Shown: positions 47,672-57,800 of the stretch, piece by piece | Numbering within the stretch: the stretch's first letter is position 1 | Layout: each line of letters opens with the position of its first letter | Assembly: GCA_002005505.1 (NCBI GenBank) | Contig: KV908378.1 | Location: 523,712-587,711 of the forward strand | Source: Botryococcus braunii | Taxonomy: Eukaryota; Chlorophyta; Trebouxiophyceae | DNA: 64,000 nucleotides | Direction of reading: 5' to 3' | The notes under the pieces: model-generated | Told to the model about the DNA's origin: nothing | What the model saw: the letters and a program-made list of their open reading frames with translations, nothing else | Database searches by the model: none | Program-made: the position numbers and the translations under genes

Positions 47672-48768
47672 TGTTGGAATTTGTGTACTGTCAGGACAAT
47701 CCAAAGATGACTATCTTAACCTGAATAAATTAGCTGTATAGTTGACCACGTGTTCAACTCAAGGGAAAAACTTTGATGAACAGCCAGTGGTCTTTATGGC
47801 CACAAGTAGTAACGTATAAAGCATATAAGAACATGGTAGAGAAAGTCCTTCCTGCTGTTTGTGGCTATTAAAATTGAGTTTATCCTAATTGTTAATAACG
47901 TGATAAACTCAATTGAGATAAGGGCCAGTTTCCAAGGCTCTGAATCTCAACTCTGATACGAACTCGTGAAAAGGGGCAGAACAGCGCAATTCAACGCGCT
48001 GATCTGATAATACTAGGAGCGACTGAACGAAGTCTCAAGCAGTCATTCCGTAGTGTTTTTGAGACGTCTTGTTGTCAAAAACCCTGACTCACAGCCTGAT
48101 CTACATTCACTCTTATCTGTGTTTAGCATCGTGTATGCATGTTTCAGATCAAGAGAAGATCAGCCTGGTGAGGCTTATGTTCGTCGCTGACGTTAGCTGA
48201 ACAGCTGTAAGTGTTGTTTATTTATCTTATACTAATAATGTTATTGCTAACTTGCAGACCTGTTAAACTGCTTCCACCTTGTGATGGTGTTGATGTTGAG
48301 AGTATTCACATATCTGGTAAGCAGTTTATGCTGCACGTTCGCATGCAAGAAAGTTATCGTGTGATAGTTACCAGCAAGACACTAATGGATTTAATATGCA
48401 CAGGATGACACATGTGTGTGTCTTATTATCTGTGATTTATAATATTAAATACAAACTGGATCTTGCAGGTAATCGTTAGATAGACCAGTGTCGTATACTA
48501 CCCGGTGTAAGTCATTCCGCAGTGTTTTTGAGACGTCTTGTTGTCAAAAACCCTGACTCACAGCCTGATCTACATTCACTCTTATCTGTGTTTAGCATCG
48601 TATATGCATGTTTCAGATCAAGAGAAGATCAGCCTGACCTGTTAAACTGCTTCCACCTTGTGATGGTGTTGATGTTGAGAGTATTCACATATCTGGATGA
48701 CACATGTGTGTGTCTTATTATCTGTGATTTATAATATTAAATACAAACTGGATCTTGCAGGATCCACA
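47672..48768 (+). repeat. element C 3' LTR
   Basis: Same organisation as the 5' LTR. Copy 1 blocks: 48041-48167, 48258-48316 and 48404-48468, with introns 48168-48257 and 48317-48403. Copy 2 is continuous from 48510 to 48760, and the U5 is 48761-48768. The presence and absence of introns is thus seen in both LTRs. Confidence 0.95.
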
Positions 48769-48773
48769 CCCCC

Positions 48774-49201
48774 TCTCCCCCCCCTCTCTCATTGGTGCAT
48801 GCGAGCTCGCGCATGGCAGTGAGCGCAGTCGTGCGCACACCCACGGCCACCCCTGTGCAAGGGTGTGTGCTGGTATGGGCGTGCATGCAGCTGTGACAGC
48901 AGGAGGAGTTCCATGCTTGTCTCGAAAAGGTGACCGCTATAAGGATGCTAGACGGGGTTCCAGAAGCAACCTTCCCACTGCAGGACTCATTGCGCCCATG
49001 CAGGCTTACCAGCCAACATTGGCTGCAACCTACAGCCGAGTTTGGGTTTCCCAGGCCTGAAAAGCTGCAAAAGTCTTGTTGTATGGTTTGACTTCAGCCG
49101 TCAGAAGCTGCAGAAAACAGGAGTTGAGGCAGGTTTCAAGGCCACGTGGCCGTGACGGAAAAATTAAGTCGACTGTCGTGGATCCTGGCCGAGGATTCCT
49201 G
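48774..49201. other. intergenic DNA between elements C and D
   Basis: C/CT-rich start continuing the interrupted microsatellite, then unique sequence with no recognisable gene. Confidence 0.4.
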
Positions 49202-49206
49202 GTAAC

Positions 49207-49934
49207 TGTAAACTTTTGTGCTTGGCGTTCCCTGTATGACCCGGCACGAGGGTGTTAAGCCCGGCGACACTCTTGTTGTGCGTAGAGAAACAAGCAGTGT
49301 CGTCTGTGAGTGAAGAGACTTGACTGGCAACAGTAAAGTAGCAAACACCCGAAGTGCTTTTGATGTCCCAATCAAGTCTTACAATGTTTATTGCTCTCTC
49401 TCGTCACTCGGCAATTCAAACTACTCTATCAACAACGTTACTGATAGTCTGCATTACCAATGTCTGATGAGCTAAGCAATTACACCTTTCTATTGTACCT
49501 TATCTAGACCCTTCCTAAACCATTGTTCATGTTCATATGATGTCTTGACCGCAGTTTACCTGTATGACCCGGCACGAGGGTGTTAAGCCCGGCGACACTC
49601 TTGTTGTGCGTAGAGAAACAAGCAGTGTCGTCTGTGAGTGAAGAGACTTGACTGGCAACAGTAAAGTAGCAAACACCCGAAGTGCTTTTGATGTCCCAAT
49701 CAAGTGCCTCAATCCTTCGAGCCAGGAGCATATAGCCTTTCGAGCAAACCGTGTCCGATTACCTCATCTTTTCTTATTAACGTGCAATTGGTCTAGATTG
49801 GTTCTGGCAGAACTCCTGGGTTCTGCCACTGATTACTCATTCTACTAACCGTTCTCTCTGGTAATTGACGATGATCTGGCCACTATTACTCTTCTGAGGG
49901 AAAGGCACCAAAATGTTCTGTCACTATTATAACA
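49207..49934 (-). repeat. element D 3' LTR
   Basis: Minus strand TGTTATAATAG to GTTTACA. Copy 1 (49705-49560, 146 bp) ends GTCATACAG followed by GTAAACTGCG. Copy 2 (49377-49232, 146 bp, identical by eye) ends GTCATACAG followed by GGAACGCC and the 25-bp U5. AATAAACATTGTAAG directly precedes copy 2. Confidence 0.95.
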
Positions 49935-49943
49935 CTTCCCCTT
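49935..49943 (-). promoter_or_regulatory. element D polypurine tract
   Basis: AAGGGGAAG on the minus strand directly before the 3' LTR. Confidence 0.88.
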
Positions 49944-49952
49944 GCCTTTTCC

Positions 49953-52900
49953 TCACAAAAACTTGGCCAACCCCAGAGCCTCACGATGTCCCTGAAACAC
50001 CTGCCTTGTCAAAGGCTTCGTGAATATATCTGCTACATTCCTTGCAGAAGGAACGTATTTCACATCCACCTGACCCAATGCAATAGCCTCCCGTGCAAAA
50101 TGGAAGCTGATTGCGATGTGCTTGGTATGTTTAGAGAACACTGGATTTCTGAGATGATTGATACATCCCTGATTATCACAGTGGATCTTCACAATCCACG
50201 GAGAAATCCCAATTTCTTCCAGGAATCCCTTCATCCAATTTGCCTCTTTGACAGCTGCACTAGCCGCCATAAACTCAGCCTCTACAGTGGATGTGGCCAC
50301 TGCAGACTGCTTTTTGCTTCCCCAAACTACTGCTCCTCCAAACACACGAATTACGTAACCAGTAGTGGAAAACCTGTGATCCTGATCACCACCATAATCT
50401 GCATCCACAAAGCCCTCCAGCTCTGTGTCCTTCCCTCCAAGTACTAACACAAGATCCCTGGTAGCCATCAGATATTTCAACACTCTGATGGCTTCATTCC
50501 AATGAGCAGTGGTGGGAGTAATCCTATACCTGGAAAGCACTCCTACAGCCTGGGAAATATCAGGCCTTGTGGTGTTGGCAATGTACAACAGTGACCCAAC
50601 CAGTTCACAGTATCTGTGACCCGGAGGTAAGGGACTCCCAGCTCCAATGCTGGCACTGTTGTCCTTAGACATAGGTCGCTGTGTGGCCACAAAATCCTTA
50701 GTCATAGGGGTGTCAGGCCCCACAGACTCCAGATCCAGCCCAAATTTCTCAACTAAGGCATCAATCTTTGGGATGCAACTCAAGGAAATCAACCCTTTCT
50801 CTCTATCTCTCATCACTTGACAGCCCAAGAAATCTTTCACCTCTCCTAGATCATGAATGGTGAACTCCTGCTTCAGCAACCCTTTCACTCTCTCAATCTC
50901 ACTCATGCCCTTTGAAACTATCAATAGATCATCAACATAAATCAGCACAAAGGATTTCCCTCCATCCACAGAACATTTCACATAGACCCCAGCATCACTC
51001 TTGCACACCTCATACCCCATGGTATGTAGCTTCTCATTAAGGGTCTTATGCCATGCCCTTGGAGCTTGCTTCAGGCCATACAGTGCCTTCTTCAAGCGAC
51101 ACACAGTGTTCCCATCCCCATTCTCAAACCCAGGAGGTTGTGTGACATAGACCTCCTCCTCTAATTCACCATTTAGAAATGCAGTCTTGACATCCACCTG
51201 GTGAATTTCAAGACCCTCCTGTGCAGCTACTGACAGCAAAGCTCTTCTAGACCCATAACTGCTGGTGGGAGCAAATACCTCCATTACATCCACTCATGGA
51301 ATTTGCCTGCACCCTTGAGCCACCAGCCTAGCCTTGAATCTAAGCACATTACCATGAGCATCCATTTTCACTGAGAAAATCCAGTGAACAGGGATTACTT
51401 TGTGACCACGAGGTCTTGGAACAAACTCCATCACCTCATGAGCATCTAAGGAGTTTTGCTCCTCCTGCATTGCAGCCTTCCAATATTCCCACTGTGGGGA
51501 CTGCTGGGCTTCCTTTAAACTGGAAGGCACACTAATCTTCCCAAATCGCACACCAGTGTGCTTCCCCTGATCTGGCTTACTCTTACTCTCACTGTCACCC
51601 ACTACTCTTTCGCTGAATATCGCCGCACTGCATGAGGGGACTGTGGGGAGCGATCCAGACCCCCCTCTCTGATCTTTCTCTCTCTTAGACTCACAACTTG
51701 CCCTCTCAAGCTTGCTGCCAGTCTCTCTCACATCATCCTCCCAAACACAGGTACCTCTCGGAAAGCTCTTGTAATTGGGTGAATTCTCACACTGTCTAGG
51801 CTTCCGATTCACCTCCTCTGACACACTCTCACATGGCTGACGGTTTGCAGTCCCGTCTGGACTCTCACAGGCATTTGAACCACACTGCATGGCATGAGCT
51901 CTTGGTCTGTCTTGAGACTGTGCCCATGTCTCTCTCTCTCTCTGTCTGCTCCCTGCCAAACATGAGCGCTGGGGCGCAGGCCCAGCAGCACACTCACAAG
52001 CATAGCCCACACTTGCGTGGCTGGCACCACATTGTCTCTGGGCATTACAGACAGAGCTCCCATCTCTAACAATTTCCTCAGGTACTGAGCAGGTCCCACC
52101 CAGGCAACTCAGCTCACTTGGACCATTTTCAGTCTGATCAAAGACTGTCCCCCTCTCATCGCTCACATGTGATGCGGGTCTCTCAGGATCCTGACCTCTT
52201 TCCTGCACTTCCCCTGGTCCCTGTGACTCGGTGTCACATTCAGTCAACCCCACTCGCTCACAACTCTCGCCCTTCTCCTGTGCCAGCAGGAGCTCTCGAG
52301 CAGCAGTGCGCTGCTCATAGCGTTGTGATCTTGTCAATCCATCCGGCTGCTGTCCTTCGTTGTCAGGCCGCGGATCTCGGAGTGTCTGCTGTGCTCGCCC
52401 CAAACACCGTTGGTGTTCTTCGCTGTCGGGATTCCCTCTTGCCATTTGACGAAGAGTCTCCAGCATGCCGGACTGGTCTAGGTCCAGCTGATGAGTTCCT
52501 CCCGGTGATCCAGTGGCAAGATCTGAGGCACCTTCCTCCGGGACGGCACTTCCCCTGACAGTCAGGCTCGGTTGCAGCCTCGTCAGGGGCTTCTGGGAGG
52601 GTGCTGTCAGGTCTGTTGCTGGAGCTGGGTATGCTGATCCTGCCATCTCGAGTGTGGGGCTGGATGTGATCAGCAGGAAGTTCACTATCCCACTGCTGGA
52701 GGTGCAAACCTTCTGGATATGAAAACATCTGTGGCTGTCCAGGCAGAATGTGTAATCCTACTCTGGAGGCCCCCCGAATGTGCTCCACAAATTCCACATC
52801 TCTGCTCTCCCGCCAGACCCCTCCTCCTAGATAGATTCGATATGCCTTGGACACTGGTGAATATCCAGTGAACATCCCGGGTACTGCCTTAGGAGCAAAT

Positions 52901-53793
52901 ACACCCCTCTGCTGGTCTGGAACATGCACGAATGCCAGACATCCCCAGGTACGTAGAAGGGAGACATCAGGTTTGTATCCCATAAACATTTCACAGGGGG
53001 TAAGAGGCCTGCCTGAGCTGGGTCCCATGTTCACAAGGGTGCAGGCTGTCTCCAGTGCCTCTTTCCACATCACGGGACTGGCTGCTGCAAAGTTGAGAAG
53101 TGTCCTGGTTCGCTCCTTGAGGGTTCTGTTGGCTCGCTCAGCTATTCCATTCTGTTGCGGGGTGTATGGTGCTGACATCTCCAGTTTAGTGCCCTGAGAT
53201 GCACAGAACTCCTTGAATTTGGCATTAACAAATTCAGTCCCCCTGTCACACCGAATGCATTTCACAGTGGTCCTTCGTTCTGTCTGCCAAAACAGGACAA
53301 GGTCCCTGACAACAGCTCCAATAACCTCCTTTGATTTAACTGGCAAAGCTGCTTTCCATCCTGATGCTTCATCAACTACTGTCACCCAATACCGTTCTCC
53401 AGTAATTGCAGCTGGAGATATAGGACCCACAGTATCAATGTGAATTCTGTCAAGGGGGTTCACTGCAGGTCTGGAACTTTCCCCAAACGGTGGGCGTGCA
53501 TGCTTCCCCTCAATACAGGCTTCACAGTACTTGGGGCATTTTTCACAAGGGGGTAGATGTGTGTCTAGGCCAGTGACCAATTGCTCGCTGCTCAGCCGTA
53601 GCATCCATGGTTCTCCAGGGTGTCCCAGTCTGCTGTGCCACAGGAACCGTCTAGTGCAGTCGTGCTTCAGGCTTTTCTTACTTTTTCTCTTCAGGGCAGC
53701 TGTTACTGGGCATGGGGTTTTACTTGCAGTCACAGGCACACAGTTGTGTACATAATACAAACCATTCTCTGCACTCACTGGCATCCTCCACCC
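49953..53793 (-). pseudogene. element D pol, 3' part (integrase to RNase H), frameshift and stop
   Basis: Continues the D polyprotein on the far side of element B. Integrase (WHSRLGHPGEPW, RCDRGTEFVN, QNGIAERANRT) runs from 53784. A frameshift lies between about 52500 and 52700, after the LQQWDSE region, because the LTRSQRYEQRTAARE block is in another frame. A nonsense codon TGA at about 51296 sits where A and B have the Gly of CRQIPG, so a GGA to TGA change is the simplest explanation. Reverse transcriptase (VDVKTAFLNGELEEEVYV, YGLKQAPRAWH, YVDDLLIV) and RNase H (VDADYGGDQD, ATSTVEAEF, HCDNQGCI) follow intact in 51293-49953. Confidence 0.93.
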
Positions 53794-53798
53794 ATTTG

Positions 53799-54492
53799 TG
53801 TTGAGTTCTGAACATTATTATTGAATGCCTTGTGCTTTAAGTGATCTTCATGTGTGCACTATTAGGATATGGGTCCATTGAGAACATAAGGTACCTTGAG
53901 ACACGGCAGATTCTGGACGTTTTCGAACATAAGGTACAATCCTATCTAGATCACACGTTTGTCGGATGAACTCTTAAGGCTGCCCCACCGGAGTGAATAC
54001 CAACTGGTTGTGAAAGATGCTGGGCATCACCAGATGCTAGTCTTGTCCGACAGTTGTGTGTGGCACTCAGCAGACAGTCGTACGGACTGTAGCTGGAGTA
54101 ACTTCGTCTATTGACGACCTGTCTGCTTTGTACAGGTACGGTGCGGCAGTGTGTGTTGTATCATTGTTGCTATTGTGAGAGTGAACAAGCTTAGTGTACC
54201 CTGTAGTCACTCAAACAGATAAGGGACAGTGACTTCAGGGAGTATAGGCATGTACTTGAACGTAGCCGTCTAGAGCCTTATCTAGTGATTGCTTGATCGG
54301 TGCTTGTGTACAAGATAATGATGTAACGTAACGGGTTGTGAAAGATGCTGGGCATCACCAGATGCTAGTCTTGTCCGACAGTTGTGTGTGGCACTCAGCA
54401 GACAGTCGTACGGACTGTAGCTGGAGTAACTTCGTCTATTGACGACCTGTCTGCTTTGTACAGGGAAAGCCGATTGCCCATAACCTTTCACA
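53799..54492 (+). repeat. element B 5' LTR
   Basis: TGTTGAGTTC to CTTTCACA. Copy 1 (54006-54135, 130 bp) ends TTTGTACAG followed by GTACGGTGCG. The spacer of 198 bp ends GATGTAACGTAACG. Copy 2 (54334-54463, identical) ends TTTGTACAG followed by GGAAAGCC and a 29-bp U5. The U3 part holds the direct repeat GAACATAAGGTAC near 53882 and 53927, a possible promoter element. Confidence 0.95.
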
Positions 54493-54510
54493 GGTTATGG
54501 GCCCACGCCC
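54493..54510 (+). promoter_or_regulatory. element B primer-binding site (half tRNA-iMet type)
   Basis: GGTTATGGGCCCACGCCC directly after the 5' LTR. Confidence 0.87.
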
Positions 54511-54882
54511 TTCCAGCTGAGCCAAGTAAAAGCAGGAGTGAAGGTCGTCTACGGATGGGTCAGACGTAAGCGTCAACAAAGGAGCTCGAGCATGGCGCAG
54601 CGGCGCAAGGGAACTCGAGTGTACCAGGACCATTATCTTACTCACAGTTTACCTTTCTGGGAAATTCATAATTGAAGTTTTAGCTGTGCTTTATCATTCA
54701 TAGACGTTGTCTAGAAGCACTGAGTGAGTCGGGCCGGACTCCGGCGCAAACTTCTGAGGGGAACATATCTGCTACTACTGTGCAAGACTGGCTGGTTAAT
54801 TTCCATGACATGGAGGGAATTGTAGGGTATTGCTGCATTCCAGAAGTTTATGAGTAAGTTTGGCTGGTGAAGTGACAATAGT

Positions 54883-57800
54883 ATGACAAAAAGGGGCAAA
54901 GAAAAGGAAAGTAGCAGTGAAACAGCAATGTCTCAACCTGGAGAAGTCAGTGGGGCCACTCCAGGGCAGTCTATGACCGGGACACAATCAGCCACTGCAG
55001 AACCAAAGGTGGAGATTGACAAGGCAGCCTACATCCCCAATACCTCTAATCCAAAGATGACTGTCATGCTTGATGATGGAGGGCGCAATTTTGAATTTTG
55101 GTATGAAAATTTGGAGGCGTGCGCAAACACCAAGGGGGTCAGAGCGGCTTTGGAGAGGCCAATGCCAGGGTCGGTGGAGAACTCAGCCATCAAGCAGTGG
55201 CTGATCCAGTCAGTTCCAGTCATCTGGCATTCTCAGATCTCATGCCACAAAGCAGCGTTCGACTTCATCGCGTGGGTGAAGAACAGTCACACTGGAGGGA
55301 GCAACCAAGACATCAACCTTGAGTGGTACAAGGAAATGGAGCAGGGCATCAAGACAGGGGAGACACTCAAGGTCTACCTCTACAGAATGATGGATCTGGC
55401 TACAAGTCTCAGAAACAACGCGTTCATCCTCTTGGACCACAATGTTGGGGAGCTGATGGTGAAGGGCCTCCCTCCTGTGCTGAGGCTCGAGTCCCTGGAG
55501 GTTATGGCAACCGACAAGCCGCCATTGGAGCTGATTCAAAGAATCCTGCGCGCCGCAGCCAGCCGTGGGTACAAGGACCCACCTGCAGAGGGAACACCTC
55601 AGGCCATGGCAGCTGCAGCAGTGGCTGGTCCCTCTGGGGGGGTAGCTGGAGCGTCATCAAGCGCTGGAGCTGCACCAGGAGTGGGAGCAGTACCGGGAGT
55701 TGGAGCAGCACTACCAGCAAACGAACAGCCTCCCGCTGGCCCCTCTGCAACTACTTTTGGTGGCAGGGGGCGTGGACCTGGCAGGGCAAGAAGGCCCAGA
55801 GAGGAGCTTACATGCCACTTCTGCAAGGCAAAGGGCCACTTCATGACTGACTGCGGACCGCTCAGGCAGCTGCAGGCTCTGCATCAAAACATGCAAGCGG
55901 CAAGCGAAGGGCCTGCAGCTTACTGGGGCCAGGGAGGCCCACAGTCGTCTCCTCAAGCCTGGTGGGACCATGGATCTGGCCGGGGTGGCCCGCCTTCATC
56001 CGCTTCCAGCCCTGGACCTCCTTCAGCATATAACTATCCAACAAGTCAACACACGTTTCCGGGGTGGCATTTACCACCTCCACCCCCTCCTTCTGGTGAG
56101 GCGATGTTTATCTCTCTCAATGTGCTTGCCCCAACTTCGCATGGAGCTAGCAGCACATCTTGGTTAATAGATAGTGGTGCCTCTGTGCATATAGTCAATG
56201 ATCTCTCATTGCTCCATAATCCAGTTATGCATAGACAGCCTCTTCCTCTGCACTTGGCAACCTCAGACGCCAAGGGAGGAATCATTGCATCTGGGTCTGT
56301 ATGCCTTGTGAATGCAAGGCACGAAGTATTCTGGCTGCACAATGTGCAGTGTGTTCCTTCTGCGCATACCAACCTCATTTCAGTCACTGGTGCAATTCAG
56401 GATGGAGCATCTTTCCTGACTGACACTGCAGGTGGTTACACAGCCATGAAGGGACCTGAAGGGTGGTGTGGAGATATCACCCGCGCACGAGGTCTGTTTT
56501 TTTTGGAGTTTGTTAGTCCTGTCAGAGGGCAGCAAGTTGGCTGCAGACATATTGATCACATGGCTGAGGCGTCTCATCTTAGGAAAGGACACGTGTGTAG
56601 CGAGAGATCTCTGTGGCATGCTAGGTTAGGTCATCCTGGTGCCAGCAGCATGCAGAGGTTCTCCAAGGAAGATCTGGTTACAGGAATCAATATCTCCCTT
56701 GCTCCCTGCTCTGAGTTCCCCAAGCACTGTGAATCGTGTATACAAGGGAAACACTCCAGACCTCCTTTCCCTGTATCTTCCAGGCCTGCACATCACCCAC
56801 TCGATAGAGTCCATGTGGATACTGTGGGTCCCATATCACCTCCTGCCATCACAGGTGAACGATATTGGGTCACTGTAGTGGATGAAAGTTCACACCAAGT
56901 TGCCTCCCTGCCTGTGAAGTCAAAGGATTGCATCCCAAAGGCTGTGATAGACCTGCTCCGTTTTTGGCAGACCCAACGAGGCACGGTTGTGAAGTGTGTG
57001 AGGACTGACAGGGGTTCAGAGTTCCTGAACCAGCAATTCAAAGAGTTTTGTGCTCAGCAGGGCACTAAGATGGAGTCCTCAGCGCCCTACACGCCTCAGC
57101 AGAATGGGGTGGCGGAGAGGATGAATAGGACCCTGAAGGAGCGAACAAGGACTCTGTTGGTCCATGCTGCAGCAGACCCCTCCCTTTGGAAGGAGGCGCT
57201 TGAGACAGCTACCCTCCTCTACAATGTGGGTCCTACTTCAGGCAGGTCCCTGACCCCCATGGAATTATTCTTTGGTGTCAAACCTGATGTGTCTGTGCTG
57301 CGCACGTTTGGCTGTGTAGCCCATGTGCACATTCCCAGTGGCCAAAGGTCTGTTTTTGGGCCCAAGACCATCCCTGGGATGTTTACTGGTTATTGTCCCC
57401 AGTCTAAAGCGTATCGTGTGTACGTGGGGAATGGAGTGTGGAAGGAGAGTAGGGACGTCAGCTTTATCGAGCACTTGAGGGGGGCTGAGAGAGTGGGTCT
57501 ATCAAAGGTCCAGCCTGGGTCTGTCTATGATTCTAGGATATCACCCCCCCTTGGCAGTGAGAATCTGGCAACGCCTCAAGCAATTCCCTCTGCTGCTCCA
57601 CCCACGTTCTGGGATGAGGAGGATGACCATGGAGTGGAGACGCTTTCCACTGGGGCTCCTGGGACCTCTGGACTTTGTGCTGGGGATCAGTCTGGAGACG
57701 GGACCACAGCAGCACATGACCAAGGAAACCCCACCAGCCTGGATTCTACTGTTGGGACCCCAGAACCATCTCAGCACTCGTGGTCGGTGCTTGAGCATAT

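Larger units (their letters stand above)
41537..48768 (+). mobile_element. copia retrotransposon C, full length but frameshifted
   Basis: A 7232-bp Ty1/copia element with LTRs of 1096 bp (41537-42632) and 1097 bp (47672-48768) and a CCCCC target-site duplication (41532-41536, 48769-48773). The LTRs differ at about four substitutions and two small indels by eye, so it is older than A, B and D. Contents in order: primer-binding site, remnants of an extra reading frame, gag-pol in three frame-broken pieces, polypurine tract. Codon use and sequence differ clearly from A, B and D, so it is a separate lineage. Confidence 0.95.
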
